Positions 8,948-17,336 of a DNA stretch of 64,000 nucleotides are shown here, one piece after another. Source of the DNA: a virus. The position numbers were made by a program, and so were the translations under genes. The DNA lies in IMG/VR virus record IMGVR_UViG_3300013093_000047, positions 1 to 64,000 of that record. The stretch is one strand, 5' to 3'. Positions within the stretch are counted from its first letter, which is position 1. Every line of letters starts with the position of its first letter. Below the pieces are notes generated by a model. That model saw only the letters and a program-made list of their open reading frames with translations, searched no databases and was not told where the DNA came from.

Positions 8948-11013
8948 TGCCAATAGTTGGAATTGTTGCCTCATCTGATGGAAAATATCCAGGAACACCT
9001 ACTATTACAAATGCTTTTGATGTAGGATCTGGTAGAACTTATAATGGGGGTATAAATTCAATAACATTTACAGGAGTAAATACTGGTAAGTTCTCTCCAA
9101 CATCTTATACAATTACTTCAACACCAGGATCTTTAACTTCAACAGTTTCAACAACATTATCCAGAACTAATCTTGTAACAAACCCATCTTTTGAAACGAA
9201 CCTTACAGGATGGTCTGCTGTAGGAACTATTGGAACACGTAGTACTGCACAGTCAAAAGTAGGAACAGCTTCTTGTCTTATAGCTTTTCCTGGAGGAACA
9301 AGTACTAATGGAGTCACATATAACTTATCAAATGGAGTTGCTGTAACTGCAGGAGATGTCCTTACATTTTCTTTTTACTTATTAAGATCTGCAGATATTG
9401 GTCAAGTAACATTTAACTTTATGTTTTATGCTTCAAATGGAACTACGCTTATAGCAGATAATGCACATGTTAACGTACCTGCATCACAATCAACAACTGG
9501 ATGGTATAGAGCTTCACAAACAGTAATAGTCCCTTATGGAGCAGCATTTGCTCAGCCAAGAATTTATATTACAAATGCTGAAGGTAGTGGTACTACAGCA
9601 TTTAATGCATATATTGATGCAGTTTTAATTGAAAAAAGTTCTGTGCTTGGAGATTATTTTGATGGATCAAATACTATATTAACTCATCAATACTCTGGAA
9701 CTCCATCAGTAGCATGGACAGGAACTGCAAATGCTTCTACAAGTACTTTTTCTGGAGTAGATCTTTCAGGTCCATATAGTGGTCAAGTAACAGGTCTAAC
9801 TTCGGGTACATCGTACACCTATACAGTTTCAGAAACAAATTCAATAACTACTGGATCAAACTCCTCTTCATCTTCATCAGTTACAGCAACCACAGTTCCA
9901 TCAGCTCCAGCATCAGCTTCTGCAGTTGCTGCCAGTACAACATCAGTAACTATAACTTATGGTGCAATCAGTACAGGAGGCTCAGCACTGACAGCTCTAG
10001 TGGGAAGTGGTACAAGTACTGGAGATATTGTAAGTTCACCAGCAATTAACCTAACATATTCTGGAACTTTAAATTCTGCAGGAGGAACTATAACTGTTAC
10101 GGGAACATTTGCAGCTTCAACTGCATATACATTTAGTATTGTTGCAAGAAATGCAAATGGTATTAGCACTACTACAACAACTAATTCGCTTGCACCTAAT
10201 GGACCTAAAGTTACTTATACTAATGGAACACTATACTCTGATGCAACTTATTATTATGTCGCATATAAAACTGCTGGAACATTTACAAATGACTTTGTAG
10301 TGGCAAACCAAACACTAACTGCTGATATATTAGCAGTAGCAGGAGGCGGTGGCGGTAACTATGGCGGTGGCGGTGCAGGAGGATATGTAAACTCTACTTC
10401 TCAAGCATTAACCGTAGGATCTTATACAGTAATTATGGGTGCTGGAGGAGCTACGGGAGCTAACGGAGGAAACTCACAATTTGGATCACTTACTGCTGCA
10501 GTTGGTGGCGGTGGCGGTGGTACTTCTAGTGCAGCAGGACTTAATGGTGGTTCTGGTGGCGGTTCATCTTCTAGTTCTGCTGGAGGATTGTCAGGTGGAA
10601 CAGGAGTTTCAGGACAAGGATTTGCAGGTGGTGTAGGAGCAGCTGGAACAACTTCTGGCGGTGGCGGTGGCGGTGGTGCTACTGCAGTTGGAGGCAATGG
10701 TACTGCTGGAGCTACAAGTCCAGGAGGAAATGGTGGGGCAGGAACTTCAGCATTTAGTGCTTGGGGTGCTGCAACAGGTACTGGACAAAATGTTTCTGGA
10801 ACATATTATTATTGTGGTGGTGGTGGTGCTTCTGGATTTGTTGGTGGAACAGGCGGTAATGGTGGAGGAAGTAACGGAGGAGCTTTTGGAGCAGCAGGTG
10901 CTGGTCAAACTAACACAGGCGGTGGATCTGGTGGTGGAGGTCTTGGTACTAAATATGGCGGTGGTTCTGGTGTTGTTATTATTCGTTATACTCGTGCACA
11001 AGTTGGCGGATAA
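8947..11013 (+). CDS. Tail fibre / receptor-binding protein with glycine-rich tip
   Basis: 688 residues from the ATG at 8947, chosen because it overlaps the upstream stop as TAATG; the frame is open a little further upstream. Residues about 70-240 include NLVTNPSFETNLTGW, a carbohydrate-binding CBM4/9-like jelly roll. Fibronectin type III-like repeats follow (about 240-430). The C-terminal 200 residues are a Gly-rich domain ending GSGVVIIRYTRAQVGG, a tip seen in many phage fibres and predicted to form a polyglycine-II type receptor-binding surface. It is the likely adhesin of this phage. The glycine-rich DNA also creates long meaningless frames on the other strand. Confidence 0.78.
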   Translation: MPIVGIVASSDGKYPGTPTITNAFDVGSGRTYNGGINSITFTGVNTGKFSPTSYTITSTPGSLTSTVSTTLSRTNLVTNPSFETNLTGWSAVGTIGTRSTAQSKVGTASCLIAFPGGTSTNGVTYNLSNGVAVTAGDVLTFSFYLLRSADIGQVTFNFMFYASNGTTLIADNAHVNVPASQSTTGWYRASQTVIVPYGAAFAQPRIYITNAEGSGTTAFNAYIDAVLIEKSSVLGDYFDGSNTILTHQYSGTPSVAWTGTANASTSTFSGVDLSGPYSGQVTGLTSGTSYTYTVSETNSITTGSNSSSSSSVTATTVPSAPASASAVAASTTSVTITYGAISTGGSALTALVGSGTSTGDIVSSPAINLTYSGTLNSAGGTITVTGTFAASTAYTFSIVARNANGISTTTTTNSLAPNGPKVTYTNGTLYSDATYYYVAYKTAGTFTNDFVVANQTLTADILAVAGGGGGNYGGGGAGGYVNSTSQALTVGSYTVIMGAGGATGANGGNSQFGSLTAAVGGGGGGTSSAAGLNGGSGGGSSSSSAGGLSGGTGVSGQGFAGGVGAAGTTSGGGGGGGATAVGGNGTAGATSPGGNGGAGTSAFSAWGAATGTGQNVSGTYYYCGGGGASGFVGGTGGNGGGSNGGAFGAAGAGQTNTGGGSGGGGLGTKYGGGSGVVIIRYTRAQVGG

Positions 11014-11034
11014 ATATAAAACTTTTATTGTAAA

Positions 11035-11064
11035 TTGACATAAAATATTAACTTATGCTACTAT
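11035..11064 (+). promoter_or_regulatory. Promoter for beta-propeller/TPR genes
   Basis: Perfect TTGACA (11035-11040), 18-base spacer, TACTAT (11059-11064) preceded by TGC. The ATG follows 19 bases later. Confidence 0.65.
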
Positions 11065-11083
11065 TAATAAAATAGAAAGTTAA

Positions 11084-12088
11084 ATGATGACAAATTTAGT
11101 TCAAAAAGCCGTATCACAAGGCGGTAAATTGGCCCCATTAGTTATTCCAAATGGATTAACATCTGGGACGGGTTTAATGAATCCTTCCATTTTTATAGAC
11201 GATGATGGAGATATATTAGTTAATCTTAGACATGTAAATTACACACTTTATCATTCAGAAGGCAATCAAATGTTTCCCTCTCGCTGGGGACCATTGTCAT
11301 ATTTGCATCCAGAAAAAGATATGAGGCTTGTAACAGAAAATTATATTTGCAGGTTAGATAAAGATCTTCATATGACAAATTTTGCACATGTTGAGATGTT
11401 AAATTTGCATAAACCAATTTGGGAATTTGTCGGACTAGAAGATTGCAGACTTATGCAATGGGATGGACAATATTATTTAGTTGGAGTAAGAAGAGATACT
11501 ACGAATAATGGTGTAGGAAGAATGGAATATACCCACATATCAATAGATAAAGAAAATTGGGTTGTAAAAGAAACAAAAAGAGTTCGCATACCTACCCCGA
11601 ATGACTCTGAGTCATATTGTGAAAAAAACTGGGTTCCAATTATTGATAAACCATATCACTTTGTTAAATGGACTAATCCAGTAGAGATAGTAAAAGCAGA
11701 TCCAGATGAACCTATGTGCGATCAAATTTCTGTCAGGCAAAATTTAATTCCACCAATGGATCAAAGAGGTAGTTCTCAAGTTATTAAGTGGAAAAATAAT
11801 TTTATATCTATATCTCATGATGTTTTATTATTTAATAACTATTTAAAGCAAAAAGATGGTAACTACAGTCATAGAGTTTTAGTATGGGATGAAGATATGA
11901 ATTTGATTGGAATATCTGATCAGTTTAAATTTTTAGATGGATACATAGAGTTTTGTGTGGGTGCTGCAAAATACGAGGATGACTTATTAATATCTTTTGG
12001 TTTTCAAGATAATGCTGCATTTGTTTTAAGAACACCTGGTACTATTATAGATGAGTTAGTTGAGGAGGCTCTTGCATATGCTAATTGA
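11084..12088 (+). CDS. Beta-propeller protein related to GH130/GH43-type carbohydrate enzymes
   Basis: 334 residues. Short repeated blade-like blocks and the motif EFVGLEDCRLMQWDGQYYLV resemble the GLEDPR-type signature of five-bladed-propeller glycoside phosphorylases and hydrolases (GH130 and relatives). CEKNWVPI is a second family-like motif. It may process glycans on the host surface or on virion proteins, or act together with glycosyltransferases. There is no signal peptide. It has its own TTGACA promoter and overlaps the TPR gene downstream, so the pair probably acts together. The fold is a pattern-based inference; catalytic competence is unknown. Confidence 0.55.
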   Translation: MMTNLVQKAVSQGGKLAPLVIPNGLTSGTGLMNPSIFIDDDGDILVNLRHVNYTLYHSEGNQMFPSRWGPLSYLHPEKDMRLVTENYICRLDKDLHMTNFAHVEMLNLHKPIWEFVGLEDCRLMQWDGQYYLVGVRRDTTNNGVGRMEYTHISIDKENWVVKETKRVRIPTPNDSESYCEKNWVPIIDKPYHFVKWTNPVEIVKADPDEPMCDQISVRQNLIPPMDQRGSSQVIKWKNNFISISHDVLLFNNYLKQKDGNYSHRVLVWDEDMNLIGISDQFKFLDGYIEFCVGAAKYEDDLLISFGFQDNAAFVLRTPGTIIDELVEEALAYAN

Positions 12089-12641
12089 AGATTTAATTAT
12101 AGAGTTATCTAATGATCCATTTAATCCTGAAAAAAATTTTGCTGCAGCTGTAGAGTATGAAAAGAACAATCAAACTGCTTCAGCAGTTTCATTTTATTTA
12201 AGATCAGCAGAATATGGTTTTGAAACTCACAGAGATATTGTTTATACATCATTATTAAAAATGGCAAAGTGTTTTAATGATCAAAAAGGGCGGGAACACA
12301 GTGTAACAAAATCTCTTTTGCAGGCTTTACAATATAATCCAGATAGACCAGAAGCATATTTTTTTATGTCAAATTATTATGAATCAATCGCTGAATGGCA
12401 AGAATGTTACACCTGGGCAGAATTAGGTTTAAACAAGATTAATAATTCTTTTGATGAGTTACCTGCTGATGTTGATTATTCTGGAGAATATTGTCTCATT
12501 TTTGAAAAAGCTGTAAGTGGTTGGTGGATCGGGCGGAAGGAAGAGTCAATAATTTTATTTAATAACTTACTAGATAACTATGATATGAAAGAAGATTATG
12601 TTCAAGCCTGCATTAATAATTTAAATAGTATATTAAATTGA
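12078..12641 (+). CDS. TPR-repeat protein
   Basis: 187 residues. Helical pairs such as AAVEYEKNNQTASAVSFYLRSAEYG, ALQYNPDRPEAYFFMSNYYESI and CYTWAELGLN are tetratricopeptide repeats, a protein-binding scaffold. The chosen ATG at 12078 has GAGGAGG at 12062-12068 with 9-base spacing; the frame is open further upstream but that would give a TTG start. The gene begins inside the end of the beta-propeller gene (11-base overlap). In other genomes similar TPR proteins accompany glycosyltransferases, so it may be a partner of its neighbour. No known phage function. Confidence 0.6.
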   Translation: MLIEDLIIELSNDPFNPEKNFAAAVEYEKNNQTASAVSFYLRSAEYGFETHRDIVYTSLLKMAKCFNDQKGREHSVTKSLLQALQYNPDRPEAYFFMSNYYESIAEWQECYTWAELGLNKINNSFDELPADVDYSGEYCLIFEKAVSGWWIGRKEESIILFNNLLDNYDMKEDYVQACINNLNSILN

Positions 12642-12712
12642 GTGGTTTATATCATTATTTTTAATAAAAATGGCAGTCATATGTTCATTTTTTAGGCTTT
12701 AGCACACTATAG

Positions 12713-12721
12713 TGGTATTAT
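12713..12721 (+). promoter_or_regulatory. Extended -10 promoter, leaderless, head operon
   Basis: TGG then TATTAT (12716-12721), exactly six bases before the ATG at 12728 with no ribosome site between. Confidence 0.55.
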
Positions 12722-12727
12722 GTCTAT

Positions 12728-13066
12728 ATGGGTAAAATGAAAATAACACCAATTGATGAAGTAAATTGGGGGCTATATGCCTGGCAGATGCCAGATGGAT
12801 CTTTAGTTATGGATGAAGAGGGAGGATATTTAAGTATTTCCTCCTTAAAAGGTGACATTCGTCAAATTAAAAAATTAAAAGATGCTGCTAAACATTATGG
12901 TCTTGAAGGAGGAAAACCAATATTTTTTGCAGGACATCGTGCAGTTACAGACGAAGAATTAGCTGAACAAAAGCAGAGGCTTGAAATGGGGCTAGTACCA
13001 GATACTCAAGATATGCCTGCAATGATGGATTATGTTAAAGAGATGAGGGACATGAAAATTGGCTAA
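12728..13066 (+). CDS. Conserved-looking phage protein upstream of portal, function unknown
   Basis: 112 residues, no domain I can name. It is a soluble mixed alpha/beta protein with a charged middle (DIRQIKKLKDAAKHYGLEGGKP) and a Met-rich C-terminus. The ATG at 12728 lies six bases after a TATTAT box, so the message is probably leaderless; a second in-frame ATG at 12737 is possible. The stop overlaps the TTG start of the portal gene by eight bases. Position at the head of the capsid unit suggests a role in assembly or an early virion component, but nothing in the sequence proves it. Confidence 0.65.
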   Translation: MGKMKITPIDEVNWGLYAWQMPDGSLVMDEEGGYLSISSLKGDIRQIKKLKDAAKHYGLEGGKPIFFAGHRAVTDEELAEQKQRLEMGLVPDTQDMPAMMDYVKEMRDMKIG

Positions 13067-14633
13067 TTTAAATATTGCTGATGAAGATGATTTTAATGAA
13101 GAAGGTATTGCTGTAAAAATTGGAACTCAGCATACTACTGAACAAGAGTTTGATGACCCATTTAATTCATCATGGGAAGATATTAAAAAGGCTGATGGCT
13201 TAAGTCCTAATTTCCGTCGTCAAGTAAATAGAATGGAAAAATCATTTACTGGTATTGGTGATGCAAAATCAAAGAAACTTGATCCACTTGATCTTACAGG
13301 ATATTCATTATTTCAGATTGTACAGCCACCATACAATGTATTGTATCTAGCACAACTTTACGACATTTCTCCATATCATCATTCAGCAGTAAATGCTAAA
13401 GCAGCTAACGTTGTTGGACTGGGGTATAAGTTTGAAGAGACTTGGGCAACAATTCAAAAAGTTGAAGCAAGCATGGATAACCCAAAAAGACTTGATAAGT
13501 TACGTTCAAATATTGAAAAAGCAAAAGTTGAATTACGTGAATTTCTTGAATCATTAAATTCAGATGATTCATTTATTGAAAATATGAAAAAAGTTTTTAT
13601 TGATCTAGAGTCAACAGGAAATGCTTATCTTGAAGTTGGTCGCACATCAACTGGCAAGATTGGTTACATTGGTCATATTCCTACAACAACTATGAGAATT
13701 CGCCGTCACCGTGATGGTTTTGTTCAAGTTGTATATAACCGCTATACATTTTTTAGAAACTTCGGTGATACCGAGACCCCAGATCAGATAGGTACTGATC
13801 CCCAGCCGAACGAAGTAATTCACTTTAAAGTATTTACTCCGTCAAATACCTACTATGGAGTTCCAGATATTTTATCAGCAAAAAATGCCGTTGCTGGTGA
13901 TGAATTTGCACAACGTTTCAATTTAGATTATTTTGAGAATAAAGCTGTTCCACGTTATATTATTACAGTAAAGGGTGCTAAACTTACTGCTGATTCAGAG
14001 CGTAAATTGCTTGAATTTTTTCAAACAGGTTTGCGTGGAAGAAACCATAGAACACTTTACATACCTTTGCCATCAGATGGTGAGCAAGGACGTGTAGAGT
14101 TTGATATGAAGCCTGTTGAGGCGGGGGTTCAAGATTCTTCATTTAAGAATTATGCAGTAGAAAATAGAGACCGTATTCTTATCTCTCATAGAGTACCTAT
14201 TAGTAAAATTGGTATGCCACAAGGTGTTTCACTAGCAAATGCTAAAGATGCAGATAAAACATTTAAAGAGCAGGTATGTCGTCCAAGACAAGAGGAACTT
14301 GAAAACAAAATCAATAGAATTATTGCTGAATTTACTGATGCATTTGTTTTAAGATTCAATGAACTTGCACTTACAGATGAAGAGACACAATCAAGAATTG
14401 ATGATCGTTATCTTAAAGATCAAGTTATTACTCCAAATGAAGTTCGTTCACGTAAAGGCCTTGCACCGTTGTCTGGAGGAGATCAAGTTCTTATCATTAA
14501 TCCTAAAGCTGCACAAGATGCAGCATCAGATGCAAGTGGTAATAAAACTAGAAGTCAAGAACGCACACTAGGTGCAAACGATAAAATGGGACAAGCAAGA
14601 AATGCTAAAGGTGAAGGAAGATCACAGGCATAA
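13059..14633 (+). CDS. Portal protein
   Basis: 524 residues. Forms the dodecameric ring at one capsid vertex through which DNA enters and leaves. The stretch LFQIVQPPYNVLYLAQLYDISPYHHSAV, the AYLEVGRTSTGKIGYIGHIP block, VIHFKVFTPSNTYYGVPDI and SHRVPISKIGMPQGVSLANA are typical of PBSX/HK97-type portals. The start is TTG 13059 with GAGGGA at 13045-13050. The C-terminal 40 residues are polar and probably disordered. Unusually, the terminase lies about 45 kb away in this window instead of next to the portal. The endolysin gene follows after three bases. Confidence 0.9.
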   Translation: MANLNIADEDDFNEEGIAVKIGTQHTTEQEFDDPFNSSWEDIKKADGLSPNFRRQVNRMEKSFTGIGDAKSKKLDPLDLTGYSLFQIVQPPYNVLYLAQLYDISPYHHSAVNAKAANVVGLGYKFEETWATIQKVEASMDNPKRLDKLRSNIEKAKVELREFLESLNSDDSFIENMKKVFIDLESTGNAYLEVGRTSTGKIGYIGHIPTTTMRIRRHRDGFVQVVYNRYTFFRNFGDTETPDQIGTDPQPNEVIHFKVFTPSNTYYGVPDILSAKNAVAGDEFAQRFNLDYFENKAVPRYIITVKGAKLTADSERKLLEFFQTGLRGRNHRTLYIPLPSDGEQGRVEFDMKPVEAGVQDSSFKNYAVENRDRILISHRVPISKIGMPQGVSLANAKDADKTFKEQVCRPRQEELENKINRIIAEFTDAFVLRFNELALTDEETQSRIDDRYLKDQVITPNEVRSRKGLAPLSGGDQVLIINPKAAQDAASDASGNKTRSQERTLGANDKMGQARNAKGEGRSQA

Positions 14634-14636
14634 AAA

Positions 14637-15488
14637 ATGTTTTCAGCATTAGATGTTATAAATGTAGCTCGTAGTCAAATAGGTTTTTATGAAGGGCCTA
14701 ATAATGAAAATCCATACGGAATTTGGTATAACGTGCCAAATGCTCCGTACTGTGCGATAGGAATTAGTTGGTGTTTCGGTCAACTTGGGTTATCACATTT
14801 AATTGCTGCACAAACTCCAAAAGGTTTTCATTATAATCCTACAGCTTTGCATTGGTTTCAAATGCAAGGACTTATTGTAAATAAAATGCAAATGCAACCA
14901 GGCGACTTAGTTATGTTTGACTGGAATGGTGATGGTGTTGCAGATCATGTTGAGTTGTGTGAAGCAGCAAGCCCTGGAGGATTTACTACAATTGGTTTTA
15001 ATACTGGAAATCCAAATGATCCAACTAGAGAAGGCTGTTGGAGAGTACATAGAAATTATCTATTTGTTATAGCAGTAATTAGACCTAGATATCCAGTTAT
15101 TGTTAAACCAACAGTTGCAGTAAATAATACTAAAAAAGCAACAGCAGGAGTTGCAGCAACAGGAGCAGCAGTTGCGGGAGCAACAGGAGCAGTCCATACA
15201 GGAGTTAATACAACTACACCAGTAACAACTAAGCCAAGTACAGTATTTATTGCACCTCCATTTCCTGCAAGTCAATCTAAATTTAATATAGGTCAAAAAA
15301 ATGATGCAGTTATGACTGTACAAAAAGCACTTGTTAAAAAAGGTTTGCTTGCTTCAAAATATGCAACAGGTACAATGAATAAACAGACAAAGGCAGCATT
15401 AGTTAAATTTGATCAAAAGCTTGGAATTATAGTTCAAGGTGGAGCAGTTCCACAAATTGTTTACGATAATTTAAAGGGGGCATTATGA
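14637..15488 (+). CDS. Endolysin: CHAP amidase/peptidase with peptidoglycan-binding domain
   Basis: 283 residues, cuts host peptidoglycan at lysis. Residues 1-150 are a CHAP (NlpC/P60-like) domain with catalytic candidates C39 (NAPYCAIGISW) and H104 (ADHVELC). Residues about 155-210 are an Ala/Thr/Pro linker. Residues about 216-283 match peptidoglycan-binding domain 1 (IGQKNDAVMTVQKALVKKG and TKAALVKFDQKLG). There is no signal peptide, so it depends on a holin. It sits between the portal and protease genes, an unusual place, and overlaps a small membrane protein gene. No mycolyl-esterase (lysB-like) gene is visible, so the host need not have a mycolate outer layer. Confidence 0.9.
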   Translation: MFSALDVINVARSQIGFYEGPNNENPYGIWYNVPNAPYCAIGISWCFGQLGLSHLIAAQTPKGFHYNPTALHWFQMQGLIVNKMQMQPGDLVMFDWNGDGVADHVELCEAASPGGFTTIGFNTGNPNDPTREGCWRVHRNYLFVIAVIRPRYPVIVKPTVAVNNTKKATAGVAATGAAVAGATGAVHTGVNTTTPVTTKPSTVFIAPPFPASQSKFNIGQKNDAVMTVQKALVKKGLLASKYATGTMNKQTKAALVKFDQKLGIIVQGGAVPQIVYDNLKGAL

Positions 15489-15826
15489 GTTTAAAACACC
15501 ATTTTAAATTTAATATTTCAGATGCTAAGCAGCTTGGTATAGCTCTTATAAGCTCATATGGAATGTGGGCAGCGACGGGATTTCAAAAGAATATTACAGG
15601 CCTTCTATACCCCGTTATGGGCTTTATAACAGGGGGTCTAGCATCTCACAACTCAATGTCATCTCCAAATGTAATGCCAGATTCTCATATTCAAACACCC
15701 TATGTTAACAATATAGATGATGGAAATAAGGGTGTTCCAGAACCAATATCAGAAGTAAAAATTTATAAACCAGAAGGGACGGATGTAAAAAAAGTCATCC
15801 AAATTAATAGCAACATTATAAAATAG
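15485..15826 (+). CDS. Small membrane protein, holin candidate
   Basis: 113 residues. Residues about 14-55 (AKQLGIALISSYGMWAATGF and GLLYPVMGFITGGLA) could form one or two membrane segments. The rest is a polar tail. It overlaps the endolysin stop by ATGA, the classical lysis-cassette arrangement, which is the main reason to suspect a holin. A second small membrane protein at 43420 is an alternative or additional holin. No sequence family recognised. Confidence 0.5.
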   Translation: MSLKHHFKFNISDAKQLGIALISSYGMWAATGFQKNITGLLYPVMGFITGGLASHNSMSSPNVMPDSHIQTPYVNNIDDGNKGVPEPISEVKIYKPEGTDVKKVIQINSNIIK

Positions 15827-15858
15827 TTTTTTCCAAATTATGCGTTATTTATAATAAA

Positions 15859-15867
15859 TGCTATTAT
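15859..15867 (+). promoter_or_regulatory. Extended -10 promoter for protease/capsid unit
   Basis: TGC then TATTAT (15862-15867), ten bases before the ATG at 15878 with no Shine-Dalgarno, so a leader of only a few bases. Confidence 0.5.
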
Positions 15868-15877
15868 TTATTTACAT

Positions 15878-17305
15878 ATGGAACTACAAAAAACTTATTG
15901 GCAGAATAGCGAGTCATCTACGGCTCTTCATTTTCCTATTACTAAAGTTGATAAGGAAAAGAGACTAGTATCTGGTTTCGCATCCTTAGACAATGTTGAC
16001 CGTCATGGCGATATTGTTACCGCAGATGCAAACAAGAAAGCCTTTGAAAGATTCAGAGGAAACATTCGTGAGATGCATGGACCAACAGCAGTTGGCAAAA
16101 TGGTTAAATTTAAACATGATAAATTTTTTGATCCAGAAACACAAAAGAGTTATAACGGAGTATATGTAACTGCATATATTTCAAAAGGTGCACAAGATGC
16201 ATGGGAAAAGTGCTTAGATGGTACTTATTCAGGATTCTCCATTGGCGGAAATATTAATGATGCTAAGATGGAAAAAGTGGACGGGGATAATGAAACCCGC
16301 CGAGTTATTCATGACTATGATCTACATGAATTGTCATTAGTAGATTCACCAGCAAATCAGTTAGCTAATTTTTTCTCTATTGAAAAGAATACAGATGGAA
16401 GTACATTTGTAAAAGGTATGATTGAAGGAATTACATTGGAAAATGTATTCTGGTGCAAGAATGATGAAATTGCATCAACATCAGAAGCAACAACAAAAGA
16501 TTGTGTTGTATGTGATGCACAAATGGAAAATATTGGTTGGGTTGAACAAGCAGATCTTGAAAAATTTGAAGCAATTGAAAAAGTGATTGATTCTTATTTT
16601 AAGAAAGATGATGCTCCAACATCAGCACATGAAGCAACGGAGACAGCAGCTCCAGGTTTGGCGGGGAATGTTATTGATAGCAATGCTTCAATTAATCTTT
16701 ATCCTGATCAAAATACAAAACAAAAAGTTACGTTTGAAGACGGACTTAAAAAGAGCGATGAAATTTTGCTCACAGAAGGAGGTAACAAAATGGCAGAAGA
16801 TACAGATACAACAATTGAGAAGTCAATTGATGTAGAGACTCCAGCCGAAGAGGTTACAAGCACTGAATCAGTTTCAGATGTTGCAGTTGAAAAATCTGCA
16901 GAAGTTTCTGAAGTTGAAGATGTACTTGATTTTACAAAGATGGTCACTGACCTCAAGACCTTCTTTGGTGAGTCTATTGAAAAGAACTATTCTCTACAGT
17001 CAGCTACTATTGCAGATCTCAAGAAAGTTGTTGATGCAACTAATACTGAGCTTGCAAAAGTTAATTCTTCATATGAGGATTTGAAGAAAGCACATACAGA
17101 GCTTGTAGAAAAGCATGATGCAATCATGAAGACAGTTGAAGATCTTGGTGGCAAGATTGAATATGTTGACCATCAACTTAAGGGATTTGAATCCGCAACT
17201 GCAGTACAGAAGTCCGTTGGTGTTTCGGCTCCAATCGGAGTAACAAAAAATCAAAAAAGTATATGGCAAGGACACTTCCTCGGTGTTAATACCCTAACTA
17301 ACTAA
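15878..17305 (+). CDS. Prohead protease fused to scaffold domain
   Basis: 475 residues. The N-terminal half is an HK97-type (S78) maturation protease: LVSGFASLDNVDRHGD, H67 in REMHGP, S121 in YSGFSIGG and LHELSLVDSPANQ. It cleaves scaffold and capsid proteins inside the prohead. The C-terminal 170 residues are acidic and then coiled-coil (about 325-440), as in scaffolds. A consensus ribosome site and in-frame ATG at 16790 would produce that part on its own, so the gene has the architecture of lambda C/Nu3. Between them, residues 193-212 contain two Cys pairs of unknown role. It directly precedes the capsid gene. Confidence 0.88.
   Translation: MELQKTYWQNSESSTALHFPITKVDKEKRLVSGFASLDNVDRHGDIVTADANKKAFERFRGNIREMHGPTAVGKMVKFKHDKFFDPETQKSYNGVYVTAYISKGAQDAWEKCLDGTYSGFSIGGNINDAKMEKVDGDNETRRVIHDYDLHELSLVDSPANQLANFFSIEKNTDGSTFVKGMIEGITLENVFWCKNDEIASTSEATTKDCVVCDAQMENIGWVEQADLEKFEAIEKVIDSYFKKDDAPTSAHEATETAAPGLAGNVIDSNASINLYPDQNTKQKVTFEDGLKKSDEILLTEGGNKMAEDTDTTIEKSIDVETPAEEVTSTESVSDVAVEKSAEVSEVEDVLDFTKMVTDLKTFFGESIEKNYSLQSATIADLKKVVDATNTELAKVNSSYEDLKKAHTELVEKHDAIMKTVEDLGGKIEYVDHQLKGFESATAVQKSVGVSAPIGVTKNQKSIWQGHFLGVNTLTN
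16790..17305 (+). CDS. Nested in-frame scaffold protein (internal start of the protease gene)
   Basis: 171 residues starting at Met305 of the protease. AAGGAGGT at 16776-16783, about seven bases before the ATG, is one of the strongest ribosome sites in the window and has no other purpose inside a coding region. The product begins MAEDTDTTIEKS, is acidic, then forms heptad-like helices (DLKKVVDATNTELAKVNSSYEDLKKAH). An internal scaffold of this kind would be made in excess over the protease and removed at maturation. The start is read directly from sequence; the function is inferred from lambda-like phages. Confidence 0.75.
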   Translation: MAEDTDTTIEKSIDVETPAEEVTSTESVSDVAVEKSAEVSEVEDVLDFTKMVTDLKTFFGESIEKNYSLQSATIADLKKVVDATNTELAKVNSSYEDLKKAHTELVEKHDAIMKTVEDLGGKIEYVDHQLKGFESATAVQKSVGVSAPIGVTKNQKSIWQGHFLGVNTLTN

Positions 17306-17312
17306 ACTAAAA

Positions 17313-17333
17313 AAAATAAGGTGGTGAAATAAA
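17313..17333 (+). promoter_or_regulatory. Translation leader shared by capsid and tail tube genes, copy 1
   Basis: 21 bases identical to 21707-21727. Contains AAGGTGGTGA, nearly a full complement of the 16S 3' end, embedded in A-rich unstructured sequence just before the capsid ATG at 17337. Confidence 0.75.
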
Positions 17334-17336
17334 TAA

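Noticed and set aside
3764-10697. Long open frames on the minus strand and in other + frames across the fibre genes
   Set aside because: They mirror low-complexity Ser/Thr/Gly codons; they are rich in Val/Pro or Cys/Thr, lack ribosome sites and lie wholly inside strong + strand genes.
3411-11013. Diversity-generating retroelement acting on the fibre genes
   Set aside because: No reverse transcriptase and no template/variable repeat pair with adenine-specific differences; the 85-bp repeat is perfect.
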